Shown: positions 18,999 to 27,373, counted from the stretch's first letter. The stretch: DNA of 40,197 bases from Deltaproteobacteria bacterium (GCA_029262375.1 JAJCZM010000026.1:1-40197), one strand, 5' to 3'. Numbers and translations: made by a program. Notes: a model not told the origin generated them from the letters alone.

Positions 18999-19415
18999 AT
19001 GCAACGATCTCTACGTGTCGCTCTCACGGTCACCGACATCGCCTTCCTGCTCTATTGGACGGCGGCAGCACTATCGTCGCTGCACATCATCGCGATTCCT
19101 GCCGAGTGGATGTATGCCAACTACGAACGCCCCGACGTCGTGGCGTGGAACTGGTCCTTCTTCCCGTTGGATATCGCGTTCTCGTACTTCGGTCTGAGAG
19201 CAGTGGCCGCCGCGCGCCGCGGCGACGCGGTATGGCGCCCCTATGCGATCGTCTCGCTCACTCTCACGATGGCTGCCGGGGCCATGGCGGTGAGCTATTG
19301 GGCGCTCCTCAAAGAATTCGATCCGGTCTGGTTCCTATCCAATCTCGCGCTGGTGATCTGGCCGATGTTCTTCCTGCCCAGGCTACTGACGGCGGACGGC
19401 AGCGCTGCGAACTGA
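18999..19415 (+). CDS. DUF5360 (YvaD-like) four-helix membrane protein
   Basis: A 138-residue integral membrane protein with four hydrophobic helices (about 8-30, 52-68, 80-103 and 110-130). The loop YERPDVVAWNWSFFPLDI (about 42-59) matches what I recall as the hallmark of the YvaD/DUF5360 family, known mainly from Bacillus and scattered Proteobacteria. No function is established. It diverges from rapA and ends 30 bp before the stop of the converging DUF523 gene. Confidence 0.75.
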   Translation: MQRSLRVALTVTDIAFLLYWTAAALSSLHIIAIPAEWMYANYERPDVVAWNWSFFPLDIAFSYFGLRAVAAARRGDAVWRPYAIVSLTLTMAAGAMAVSYWALLKEFDPVWFLSNLALVIWPMFFLPRLLTADGSAAN

Positions 19416-19445
19416 CCAACAGGTCGTTCGCGACGGCCCACAACA

Positions 19446-20411
19446 CTACACGTGATTGCGCAGCGCGAGCTCTTTCGGATGCGGCTCGAGGTAGGTCTGG
19501 CCGCTCAAGTACTCGACGTCGTGAAGACGCACGTAGTGGCGAACCAGCGTAATCGGAACGATCAACGGTACGAGACCGGCGTGAAAATCCTCGACGACCA
19601 TTGCGATCTCGCTACGCTCGGCCGCGCTCAAGAGCTTCCTGAAATAGCCGAGCATGTGCTGCAACGCGTTCGTATGGCGTTGCCGCTTGGCCGGTTTGGC
19701 GAGCGCAGCCATGAACCCTGCGCTGTATTGCTCTCGCGTCTGCACGCGGCCGAGTTCGCGCGAGTCTGCCACGATGCGACCGAGTTGTTTCTGAGCCGCC
19801 GGAGCGTGCGCCATCAGCAGTAGCTTCTCGCGTGCCTGGAACGCGACCAATTCCGATAGCTTCCAGCGCCCCTCGAACAATGCGCGCAATCGGTGGTAGG
19901 CAAACACGCGCACGATGAAGTTCTCGCGCAGCGCGGCGTCGCTAAGGCGGCCTTCCTCTTCGACGGGTAGAAGCGGCATTTCTTCCATGAGGGCACTCGC
20001 AAACAAACCCGGGCCCGAGGAAACCGGCATGCCCTTGTCCGTGTAGATGCGAACGCGTTCCATACCGCAGCTCGGCGAGCCCTTCTTCAATATGTAGCCC
20101 GACAGATTGAGCTTACGAAGCGCGGCGACACGGCGCTTCGCGTAGACATTCATCTTCGCGGTATGGTCGGTCTCGCTAGTTCGCCCCAGCATGCGAATCT
20201 CGCCGCCGGATCGCACCAAGCGTACGGCTTCTCGCGGAATCGTCATACCGACTTCAACCTCGGGGCATACCGGCACAAAGCGGAAGTATGCTCCCAACGT
20301 GTCGACGACGTAGCGGTCGCGTTTGTGCCCGCCGTCGAAGCGGACCGCCTCGCCAAGCAAACATGTGGAGATTCCCAGACGGATCTCCTGCTCTGTTGTG
20401 TCACTTGCCAT
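19446..20411 (-). CDS. DUF523-DUF1722 fusion protein (TudS/YbgA-like)
   Basis: A 321-residue two-domain protein. The N-terminal half (about 10-160) is DUF523, with three conserved cysteines: C17 (STCLLG), C49 (PVCPE) and C115 (GSPSCG). In the related thiouracil desulfidase TudS three such Cys hold a [4Fe-4S] cluster, so a desulfuration role is plausible but unproven. The C-terminal half (about 185-315) is DUF1722 (YbgA), of unknown function, with the motifs FQAREKLLLMAH and HMLGYFR. The fusion is a known arrangement. It follows the thiolase gene on the same strand with a 22-bp gap, so they are probably co-transcribed. Confidence 0.88.
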   Translation of the reverse strand: MASDTTEQEIRLGISTCLLGEAVRFDGGHKRDRYVVDTLGAYFRFVPVCPEVEVGMTIPREAVRLVRSGGEIRMLGRTSETDHTAKMNVYAKRRVAALRKLNLSGYILKKGSPSCGMERVRIYTDKGMPVSSGPGLFASALMEEMPLLPVEEEGRLSDAALRENFIVRVFAYHRLRALFEGRWKLSELVAFQAREKLLLMAHAPAAQKQLGRIVADSRELGRVQTREQYSAGFMAALAKPAKRQRHTNALQHMLGYFRKLLSAAERSEIAMVVEDFHAGLVPLIVPITLVRHYVRLHDVEYLSGQTYLEPHPKELALRNHV

Positions 20412-20433
20412 AGAAGACCTGCGGGCGGGGATT

Positions 20434-21606
20434 TCAGTCCAGCCGCTCGATGATCGTCCCGGTACCCAGACCGCCGCCGCAGCACATCGAGATCAGTGCG
20501 TACTTGCCGCCTTCACGCTCGAGCGTATGAAGTGCCGTCGTGATCAATCGATCACCGGTCGCGCCCGTCGGATGCCCAAGTGCGATGGCACCGCCGCTGG
20601 GGTTCACGCGTTCCTCGACAGCCCCAGAAGCTTTCATCCACGACAATACAATGCTGGCGAACGCTTCGTTCACTTCGTACGTATCCATGTCTTCGATCTT
20701 GAGGCCGGTGCGTGCGAGCAGCTTCTTCGTCGCCGGTATCGGTCCTTCGAGAATCTTGAGCGGATCGCACCCTACGATCGTCGAGTACACGATTCGCGCC
20801 CGCGGCTTCAAACCGAGTCGCCTAACGGCCGCCTCGCTGGCGAACATGACCGCAGATGCACCGTCGGTCACCTGCGACGAACTTCCGGCAGTGTGGATGC
20901 CGTCCTCGATCACGGGCTTGAGTTTCGCGAGCCCTTCGCGCGTGGTATCGCGCAGACCGCCGTCGCGTGTGACGATACGCGTCTCGCCCGTCGGCTTGCC
21001 TTCCTCATCGAGAACCGGCGCCGTGATCGCAACGATTTCTTTATCGAAGTTGCCGGCCGCCCACGCCGCCTTGGCGAGGTTCTGGCTACGCTCGCCCCAG
21101 CCATCGGTATCGTCACGGGTGATGTCCCAGTCTTTCGCGATCATCTCGGCGCCCTGGAACTGCGAGTTGAAAGCGCCGATCACCTGGAAGTAACGATCCG
21201 AGATCGGCCGACCGCCGTGCTTCGAATTCGAACCCAGCGGTACACGGGTCATGCACTCGACACCGCACGAAACGACGATATCTTCCATTCCGGATGCGAC
21301 CAGTCCCGCCGCCATCGTACTGGCTTGCTGGCTGGAACCGCACTGACTGTCCACGGTGGTCGCAGGCACTTCGATCGGCAATCCGGCCGAAAGCCATGCG
21401 GTACGTGCGATGTCGAAGCTCTGTTCGCCGATCTGCGAGACACAACCACCGATGACCTGATCGACCTCGCCGGCATCGATGCCGACCCGCTCGACGAGCC
21501 CCTTTTGGACATCACCCAAGAGATCCGCGGGATGCATCCCGGCCAGTTCGCCCTTACGCTTGCCTAGTGGCGACCGGGCCGCCCCCACGATGTACGCTTC
21601 ACCCAC
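20434..21606 (-). CDS. Acetyl-CoA C-acyltransferase (thiolase)
   Basis: A 390-residue thiolase, the standard length. The catalytic triad is visible: nucleophile C89 in DSQCGSSQQA (most thiolases read RxCGSGxQA), H345 in GGAIALGHPTGATG, and C375 in CCGGGLG. The enzyme cleaves or condenses 3-ketoacyl-CoA, in beta-oxidation, steroid side-chain breakdown or acetoacetyl-CoA formation. I set the start at GTG 21606, seven bases after AGGGAGA; a longer open frame to 21753 is Arg-rich and lacks family similarity. It leads an operon with the DUF523 gene. The close CoA-ligase gene at 23239 on the other strand fits a fatty-acid or sterol role. Confidence 0.93.
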   Translation of the reverse strand: MGEAYIVGAARSPLGKRKGELAGMHPADLLGDVQKGLVERVGIDAGEVDQVIGGCVSQIGEQSFDIARTAWLSAGLPIEVPATTVDSQCGSSQQASTMAAGLVASGMEDIVVSCGVECMTRVPLGSNSKHGGRPISDRYFQVIGAFNSQFQGAEMIAKDWDITRDDTDGWGERSQNLAKAAWAAGNFDKEIVAITAPVLDEEGKPTGETRIVTRDGGLRDTTREGLAKLKPVIEDGIHTAGSSSQVTDGASAVMFASEAAVRRLGLKPRARIVYSTIVGCDPLKILEGPIPATKKLLARTGLKIEDMDTYEVNEAFASIVLSWMKASGAVEERVNPSGGAIALGHPTGATGDRLITTALHTLEREGGKYALISMCCGGGLGTGTIIERLD

Positions 21607-21859
21607 GATCGTATCTCCCTTTTCTAGTGATTCAGGTAGGCGCCGTCCGCTCCTGCGATCGGCCCCGATGACGGCACATTGGTCCTCAGGCACAGCGGGA
21701 CCGCAAATGCGTAGGGATTCCGCGCCTGCGCCCCCTTGTACTGCTAGTCGCAACCCCTAGTACCATCGTCGCGGCCCGACCTGGGGGGAGGCCCTGTGTG
21801 GGGAGAAAGATACGTTATCCGGGCTACCAATCGAGAATTCACTGTGGTACTTGCCTTTC

Positions 21860-22444
21860 ATGACCAAAACAGACCGCTCTCTCTTCAGTCTTATAAATCC
21901 TCTTCGTTTCACATTTGTCACCCTCGCTACGGTAGCCTTGTTGGTATCCGGCTGCAGTGGCGGTGACGACAGCAGCCACAGCGGTGGCGATGCATCGACG
22001 CACGGGAGCGGTTCGCCGACCGACGCGGTTAAGGGCGCAGCCGACGCACTCAAGAACGATCTCGAGAACGCAGCCGGCGCAGCCGGCAAGCAGGTAAAGG
22101 ATGCGGCCGACAGCGTAGCCAATAGCGTCGACCAAGCGGCAGCAGCCGCAGCCCAGTCGGCGCAGGCGGCGAAAGACGCAGCGGCGGCAAAGGCACAAGC
22201 AGCCAAAGATGCGGCATCAGGCGCGGTAAACGACGCGGCGAACGCAGCCGGGAACGCCGTTGGCAACGCGGCGACGAACGCAGCAAACGCCGTCAATAGC
22301 GCGCTTCCAAAACCGACCGCCCCCGGCATGGTTGTGCATACGGATCCCAAGACCGGAAAAGTCATCGCGAATCCGGCACCGGGTTCGGCGCCTGTTCCGG
22401 GCGACGTGAAGGTCCCAGCCATGCCCAAGCTCGGCGGTGAATAG
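21860..22444 (+). CDS. Ala-rich amphipathic lipoprotein
   Basis: A 194-residue lipoprotein. A signal of about 31 residues ends in the lipobox LVSGC (C32). After a Ser/Gly/Asp stretch comes an Ala/Asp/Lys/Asn-rich region (about 55-150) of repeated 11- to 15-residue units such as AQAAKDAAAAK and NAAGNAVGNAA. It should form a long amphipathic helix or coiled coil like LEA or Lpp-type spacers. The C-terminus is Pro-rich. ATG 21860 has no visible ribosome site; TTG 21851 is an alternative. The last eight bases overlap the start of the DUF4197 gene, so the two products are probably made together. Confidence 0.75.
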   Translation: MTKTDRSLFSLINPLRFTFVTLATVALLVSGCSGGDDSSHSGGDASTHGSGSPTDAVKGAADALKNDLENAAGAAGKQVKDAADSVANSVDQAAAAAAQSAQAAKDAAAAKAQAAKDAASGAVNDAANAAGNAVGNAATNAANAVNSALPKPTAPGMVVHTDPKTGKVIANPAPGSAPVPGDVKVPAMPKLGGE

Positions 22445-23195
22445 AGCCCAATTCGCAGCTACGACGAGCGCGTTCGCACTGGCGAGCGCGCTCGTCGCCT
22501 CAACTGCTTCGGCAAAATCCCCTCTCGATTCTCTCTTCGGCCTGTTCGGTGGCGGCAACGCCGGCGGCGATTCCGCCGCGACACTCGGTAGTCTCGACGC
22601 TGCGACAGCGGCCGACGGCTTGCGAGAAGCGCTTCGCGTGGGAACAGAACGCGCGACGGCCAGCACGTCATCGATGGACGGCTTCCTCGGCAATGCGTTG
22701 ATCCGGATTGCCATGCCCGAGCAGCTCACGACCATGACGAACGCGCTGCGTACGGTCGGTCTCGGTGCGAAGGTCGATGAGATGGAAGTCGCAATGAATC
22801 GCGCGGCTGAACAGGCCGCCGGTGAAGCGAAGGGTGTTTTCTGGGAAGCGATCTCGACGATGACCCTCGACGACGCGATGGGCGTCCTCAACGGCGGCGA
22901 GACCGCCGCCACCGACTACTTTCGCACGCGTACTTCAGAGAGTCTCCGTGAGAAATTCTCTCCCATCGTCACAGAGAAAATGCAGACCGTTGGGCTCTAC
23001 AACGCTTACGAACCGATGGTCGAGCGCTACAACGCCCTCCCCTTCGTGACGGCTCCGGCGGTCGATTTGGAAACCCACGTCACCGATGGTGCGCTCGACG
23101 GTCTCTTTACGGTGCTGGCCGACGAGGAGCGCAAAATCCGCGAAGATCCGGTCGCACGCACGTCCGACATTCTGAAACGCGTTTTCGGGCAGTAG
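22437..23195 (+). CDS. DUF4197 secreted protein
   Basis: A 252-residue protein with a signal peptide (about 1-26, ASTASA) and a DUF4197 domain (about 55-250). The landmark features are GLREALRVGTERA, the PEQL..M..ALR segment, TMTLDDAMGVLNGGETAATDYF and a C-terminal EERKIREDPVARTSDILKRVFG. The family is helical and periplasmic, of unknown function. A GTG start overlaps the end of the Ala-rich lipoprotein gene by eight bases, which implies translational coupling. Confidence 0.88.
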   Translation: MNRAQFAATTSAFALASALVASTASAKSPLDSLFGLFGGGNAGGDSAATLGSLDAATAADGLREALRVGTERATASTSSMDGFLGNALIRIAMPEQLTTMTNALRTVGLGAKVDEMEVAMNRAAEQAAGEAKGVFWEAISTMTLDDAMGVLNGGETAATDYFRTRTSESLREKFSPIVTEKMQTVGLYNAYEPMVERYNALPFVTAPAVDLETHVTDGALDGLFTVLADEERKIREDPVARTSDILKRVFGQ

Positions 23196-23238
23196 CCACG
23201 ATTGGGAAAGCCTTTGCGGACGGTCTATAGACCCCCGC

Positions 23239-24810
23239 ATGGCTACCAATCCATTGCATTCTCCACCGATGATGGGGCGGCTCATCGTCGACGGTCTCAA
23301 CCGCTACGACGAGCGGCCCTGCTTGTTTCTCGGCGACACGGTCGCTTCGTATCGAGAGGTCCGTGAGCGTACCAGCCAGTTCATCTCGGCGCTTGCTTCA
23401 AAGGGCGTGACGAAAGGCTCTTCGGTCGCCGTTCTGTCGGCCAACCGACCGGAAGTGCTGTACAACATGGCGGCCATGATGGTCAGCGGTTGTCGTGGCA
23501 CGCCGCTTCATCCGCTCGGTTCTCTCGACGATCACGCCTACGTGATGAACGACGCGAAGATCGAGACGCTGGTCTTCGATCCCACATACTTCGGCGATCA
23601 TGTTCTGGCGCTCAAAGAACGCGTCCCCACGCTCAAGAACCTGATGGCCTTCGGGCCGCTCGACGGCGCAGACGACTACCCAGCGCTGGCCGACACCTTC
23701 GAGCCGAAGCCGCTGGTTGCCGCGCACGTCGATCCTGACGAAATCAGTGCGTTGGTCTACACCGGCGGTACCACAGGCAACCCGAAAGGCGTCATGGCAG
23801 CGGCGCGTTCGGCGGCATACATGACGATGATCCAGATGTGCGAATGGGAGTTTCCCGACGAGATCCGCATGCTCGTCGCCACTCCGCTCTCGCACGCCGC
23901 CGCCGCCGTGTTCGTACCAACGCTGCTCAAGGGCGGCGCCATGTATGCGATGGCGGGCTTTTCTCCAGATGAATTCTTCGGGATGATCGAGAAGCACAAG
24001 ATCACCTGTACGTTCCTGGTACCGGTGATGATCTACGTCCTGCTCGATTCACCGCTCGCAGACACCGCCGACATCTCGAGCCTGGAGACAATAGTATACG
24101 GCGCGTCGGCAATGAGCCCCACGCGATTGGCGGAAGGCATCGAGAAGTGGGGCAAGATCTTCTTTCAGTGCTACGGCCAATCCGAAGCACCGATGGTGCT
24201 CACCCACCTCAAGAAGGAAGACCACGACCTCTCGCGTCCGGGACGTCTCTCATCTTGCGGCAAACCGGCACCGTGGTCGCGCCTCGCGCTGCTCGATTAC
24301 GACAACAACGAAGTCGCCCCTGGCGAATCGGGCGAGATCTGCGTGCAAGGCCCGCTGGTGATGGGCGGCTACCACAACCTCCCCGAAGCCACCGAAGAAG
24401 CATTGGCCGGCGGCTGGCTTCACACGGGAGACGTCGGACGATTCGACGAAGATGGCTTCCTCTACATCGTCGATCGCAAGAAGGACATGATCATCACCGG
24501 TGGCTTCAATGTCTTCCCACGCGAGATCGAAGATGTCATCGCCACCCACCCCGCGGTCGCGCAGGTGGCTGTAGTCGGCGTACCCGACGATACGTGGGGC
24601 GAGGCTGTGAAGGCCGTCGTGGTTCCGCGCCCCGGCGAGACGGTTGACGTGGACGAGGTTGTCGCGATGGTAAAGAAGGCCAAGGGCTCGGTGCAGGCGC
24701 CGAAGTCGGTCGACATCGTCGAGTCAATCCCGCTATCCGCGCTCGGAAAACCGGACAAGAAAGCACTGCGCGCTCAGTTCTGGGGCGATCAGGAACGCCG
24801 AGTTAACTAG
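23239..24810 (+). CDS. AMP-dependent acyl-CoA synthetase (FadD-like)
   Basis: A 523-residue adenylate-forming ligase that activates a carboxylic acid to its CoA thioester through an acyl-AMP. The P-loop YTGGTTGNPKG is at 174-184, and YGQSEAP (A5) follows near 314. GWLHTGDVG, then DGFLYIVDRKKDMIITGG (A7-A8 hinge) and the catalytic lysine K504 in LGKPDKK complete the domain. The acid substrate is not readable; medium- or long-chain fatty acids or a sterol side chain are likely. Nearby thiolase and E2-like acyltransferase genes support lipid metabolism. The stop codon lies within an unusual palindromic stop-codon array. Confidence 0.93.
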   Translation: MATNPLHSPPMMGRLIVDGLNRYDERPCLFLGDTVASYREVRERTSQFISALASKGVTKGSSVAVLSANRPEVLYNMAAMMVSGCRGTPLHPLGSLDDHAYVMNDAKIETLVFDPTYFGDHVLALKERVPTLKNLMAFGPLDGADDYPALADTFEPKPLVAAHVDPDEISALVYTGGTTGNPKGVMAAARSAAYMTMIQMCEWEFPDEIRMLVATPLSHAAAAVFVPTLLKGGAMYAMAGFSPDEFFGMIEKHKITCTFLVPVMIYVLLDSPLADTADISSLETIVYGASAMSPTRLAEGIEKWGKIFFQCYGQSEAPMVLTHLKKEDHDLSRPGRLSSCGKPAPWSRLALLDYDNNEVAPGESGEICVQGPLVMGGYHNLPEATEEALAGGWLHTGDVGRFDEDGFLYIVDRKKDMIITGGFNVFPREIEDVIATHPAVAQVAVVGVPDDTWGEAVKAVVVPRPGETVDVDEVVAMVKKAKGSVQAPKSVDIVESIPLSALGKPDKKALRAQFWGDQERRVN

Positions 24811-24826
24811 TTAACTAGTTAACTGG
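24802..24826. repeat. Tandem palindromic octamer array with stops in all six frames
   Basis: The octamer GTTAACTA occurs twice and is followed by GTTAACTG. TAA and TAG codons fall at 24804, 24808, 24812, 24816 and 24820, covering all three + frames. Because GTTAAC and CTAG are palindromes, the minus frames are stopped too. The stop of the acyl-CoA synthetase gene is the TAG at 24808. Confidence 0.8.
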
Positions 24827-24973
24827 TCTACGCAGAAGCTGCGCCAACGCGCAGGCATCGCAAGGGACGTGGTCGAAGGCTTCGGCAAGATCCGCAAGGT
24901 CGATATGGCGGGCGTGACGCTCAGTGCACGCGTACGCAAACCATCGCTGGCAGCCGTACGCCCCATCGCCTAA
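24815..24973 (+). pseudogene. Possible 3' gene remnant after the stop array
   Basis: The frame is open from the stop array to TAA 24971-24973 and shows coding-like high-GC third positions. It encodes about 50 residues (QKLRQRAGIARDVVEGFG, then IRKVDMAGVTLSA). It has no upstream start, and its frame differs from that of the acyl-CoA synthetase. It reads like the tail of a lost protein, but I cannot identify the family. A short peptide from ATG 24908 is an alternative. Confidence 0.35.
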
Positions 24974-25009
24974 TGTGGGGCTTCACGCGCGCCGGAGGAG
25001 GGCGACATT

Positions 25010-25945
25010 ATGGCCAGCCTATCGATACTCGCGCTCATCGCCTTTTCGGCCTTTTCGGCTTGGATAGTTCTGTCCATGAAAACCAGTCGCGCCGACGGCC
25101 GACTGATCAAGAACCTGCATCAGTACCGCACCATGATGGGCTACATCATGCCCAGTCGTAACGAATCGATCGTCTACTTCGACGTCTGGATAGATGCAGA
25201 GCGCCTCGAGACATACGTCGCCGAGGCGCAGAAACTCTTCCCCTGCGACATCACGCACTGCTGCATCGCCGCAGCGTACACGACACTGTCGAAGCACCCG
25301 ACGATGAACCGGTTTTCCATCGGGCATCGACTCTACGATCGCAACGACGTCTACATCACCTTCAGCATGAAGCGCGCTCGGCTGGACGCGAAAGCCAAGT
25401 TGGCGACCGTGAAGATGAAAATCGATCCCGGCACCACGTTCCGGGCGCTGTGTGAGAACATCGATGGGCAGATCAACGTCGAGCGCAGCGGTGAGAAAAC
25501 CTACCAAGACAAAGAGTTCAACCTGCTCACTGCCCTGCCGCGGCCGCTACTCAAAGCGGGCATTCGCACACTGAAGCTGCTCGACTACTACAACGTGCTT
25601 CCCAATAGCTTCATCGAGAAAGATCCGCTGTACACGAGCATGTTCGTGGCGAATCTCGGAAGCTTGGGGATGAAGGCCGGCTACCACCACCTCTACGAAT
25701 GGGGAAATTGCCCGCAGTTCATGATGGCCGGCAGGATAGAGACACGACCTGTGTGGGAAGACGGTCAATTCGTACCGCGGCGCCAACTCCAGGTTCGCTA
25801 TAGCTATGATGAGCGCGTCGACGACGGGCTGAACGCGGGGTACGCGATCGAAACGGTGAATGAGGTGCTGCTCGATCCCTACAAGTATCTAGGCTGCCTC
25901 GGCGACAAGAGTACCGCAGCCCCCATCAGCGGCATCGCCGCCTGA
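25010..25945 (+). CDS. Membrane-anchored E2-type (2-oxoacid dehydrogenase) acyltransferase-like protein without catalytic His
   Basis: A 311-residue protein with one N-terminal membrane helix (about 4-22) and a chloramphenicol-acetyltransferase/E2-like catalytic fold (about 40-295). There are no lipoyl or subunit-binding domains. The segments HPTMNRF, TFRALC, FVANLGSLG and the closing LLDPYKYLG resemble the E2 catalytic domain. The usual DHRxxDG signature is DERVDDG (267-273), so Glu268 replaces the catalytic histidine. H226-H227 (GYHHLYEWG) are conserved-looking but in another place. It may be a non-catalytic binder or a different acyltransferase. A strong ribosome site (GGAGGAGG, 24994-25001) precedes ATG 25010. 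Confidence 0.8.
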   Translation: MASLSILALIAFSAFSAWIVLSMKTSRADGRLIKNLHQYRTMMGYIMPSRNESIVYFDVWIDAERLETYVAEAQKLFPCDITHCCIAAAYTTLSKHPTMNRFSIGHRLYDRNDVYITFSMKRARLDAKAKLATVKMKIDPGTTFRALCENIDGQINVERSGEKTYQDKEFNLLTALPRPLLKAGIRTLKLLDYYNVLPNSFIEKDPLYTSMFVANLGSLGMKAGYHHLYEWGNCPQFMMAGRIETRPVWEDGQFVPRRQLQVRYSYDERVDDGLNAGYAIETVNEVLLDPYKYLGCLGDKSTAAPISGIAA

Positions 25946-25962
25946 GTCCAACTCCAGCGCGC

Positions 25963-26011
25963 CCGCTCTCCAGCGTGACGCCTGCGTTAGCGTGACCGCT
26001 CTCTAGCGTGA
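25963..26011. repeat. Short direct repeats between converging genes
   Basis: CCGCTCTCCAGCGTGA (25963-25978) recurs with one change as CCGCTCTCTAGCGTGA (25996-26011). The core AGCGTGA also occurs at 25989-25995, giving three copies 16-17 bp apart. The right copy overlaps the stop codon of the minus-strand membrane gene. Confidence 0.65.
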
Positions 26012-26566
26012 AACGATACTCATGATCTCGCGTGCCCAGTCGGGCGTGTGATCGGTGTACAGGCGCGCAGCGGAGCCGCGCGCCCGGTAGTACAGGGCCA
26101 GCCCTCCCTGGTAGAGAAACGTGACGAGAACCACCACCGGATAGACGATCTTATTCGTCATATCCATGACGCCTTCGACATCGACTTGCCCACCCAGAGG
26201 ACCGAGCATTGCCTCGATGTCCGCGCTCGAGGTCTTCATGATCGTCAGCTTCGCCGCACAGTAGGCGACCACCGCAACGAGAAGAATCAACTCGCCCAAT
26301 GCGAGCCGCATCGGAGCGCTCGGGTTACCTGCTGCTAGCTGAGCACCAGAGTGCCGGGAACCGAATCCGACCAGCGCCAGTGCAACGCCGACCGTGGCCC
26401 CTGCCGGGTCGCCGAAGTAGCCGACGAGAATCGATAGCAATCCGAAGACGATATACCGTGAGCCGTTGCGTCGGGCGTAAACTGACGCACGCAGGAGATC
26501 GCTGTGCTGATCGGCAGCACGTGTGAGGGTCTCACGCTCAACGACGGTGAGGGTAGTTCGATCCAT
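26003..26566 (-). CDS. Small multi-pass membrane protein, unknown function
   Basis: A 187-residue protein with about four hydrophobic helices (about 37-52, 56-72, 88-106 and 140-160) after a polar N-terminus. I do not recognise a family. I chose ATG 26566, six bases after GGAGGTG-ATGACC; GTG 26590 and ATG 26572 are in-frame alternatives. It lies 27 bp downstream of another small membrane-protein gene, so the pair is probably one unit. Confidence 0.65.
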   Translation of the reverse strand: MDRTTLTVVERETLTRAADQHSDLLRASVYARRNGSRYIVFGLLSILVGYFGDPAGATVGVALALVGFGSRHSGAQLAAGNPSAPMRLALGELILLVAVVAYCAAKLTIMKTSSADIEAMLGPLGGQVDVEGVMDMTNKIVYPVVVLVTFLYQGGLALYYRARGSAARLYTDHTPDWAREIMSIVSR

Positions 26567-26593
26567 GGTCATCACCTCCGATTCGGGCACCGT

Positions 26594-26803
26594 TCAGCCG
26601 GCGGCGCGCCAACGCCGTAGTGCCACTCCCGACCAAAGAAACTCGATCACTGCGAACGGCCACGATTGGATGAGCACGGCATACATCGAGGATGCCAGGC
26701 AGGCGATCGCGAAGATCAGTATGAACGTGGGAGACCGGTCTTCAAGCGCGTAGGCCGCAGCCATTACCGATACGGCGATCGTGCCGAATACTTCGATCAT
26801 CAC
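26594..26803 (-). CDS. CBU_0592-like small membrane protein
   Basis: A 69-residue protein with two hydrophobic segments (about 3-20 and 25-48) and a C-terminal WPFAVIEFLWSGVALRRWR. That tail resembles the CBU_0592-type small membrane domain, where a W-P-A-hhEhhWhhh pattern ends the protein. The function is unknown. GGAGGTG lies eight bases before GTG 26803 and eleven before ATG 26800; I kept the former. It is probably co-transcribed with the downstream membrane gene. Confidence 0.65.
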   Translation of the reverse strand: MMIEVFGTIAVSVMAAAYALEDRSPTFILIFAIACLASSMYAVLIQSWPFAVIEFLWSGVALRRWRAAG

Positions 26804-26906
26804 AACGCGTGCACCTCCGATCGCGCAGGGCGACCCAGGACACTGGTTGTACCACAGGCCCGGCGAGCTTGCCGTGACGTGCGGATTGGCAAACGCGAAG
26901 CGCCGA

Positions 26907-27278
26907 CTACGCGTCGGGTTCCATTTCGGCGACCTTTGTGAAGATCGCTCGGTACTTGTCGGGAAACATCGCCGCGACGGCTACACCAAGCGATATACCG
27001 CCGATCAAAACGTCTGTCGCCAGATGGTAACCGGCGTTGACGCCGAACTCGTATAGACCGAGCGTGACATACGCTAGATCATCGCCGGCGATCCCGGATG
27101 AGGCCGTGCGCTCTACGATGCTCGCTGCGAGGGCATCATACCGTGTCGAAGCACGCAGATAGAGGATCGTGAATCCGATGGCGCCGACCACGCCGGCAAC
27201 GAGGACTTTCCCGGTCCAGCGTTCGCGAAAGCGGATGAAGTCCTGGGCCATTGCTACGTCTTGTGAAGTGATGCTCAT
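26907..27278 (-). CDS. Small two-helix membrane protein, unknown function
   Basis: A 123-residue protein with two likely membrane helices (about 25-42 and 84-103) and a polar loop between them. No family is recognised. ATG 27278 is preferred. A longer open frame to 27473 runs through the promoter-like TATAAT and a hairpin, so it is unlikely to be coding. The start is about 37 bp downstream of that TATAAT. Confidence 0.6.
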   Translation of the reverse strand: MSITSQDVAMAQDFIRFRERWTGKVLVAGVVGAIGFTILYLRASTRYDALAASIVERTASSGIAGDDLAYVTLGLYEFGVNAGYHLATDVLIGGISLGVAVAAMFPDKYRAIFTKVAEMEPDA

Positions 27279-27314
27279 AGTTGCCTCGTCGCCCGCCAGA
27301 ATGCGGGTCCCTAT

Positions 27315-27320
27315 ATTATA
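27315..27320 (-). promoter_or_regulatory. Candidate -10 box for the small membrane-protein gene
   Basis: The minus strand reads TATAAT here in a GC-rich background, 37 bp before ATG 27278. No good -35 hexamer lies at 16-18 bp; a GACA core is farther off. Confidence 0.45.
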
Positions 27321-27373
27321 GGCGGGCAAAATTACGAGATTGTCGTTTTCTCCATCAGGCGCGGGACGGCAAT

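Noticed and set aside
20323..21567. A 414-residue plus-strand frame over the thiolase
   Set aside because: Antisense shadow; the minus strand has the complete thiolase catalytic triad.
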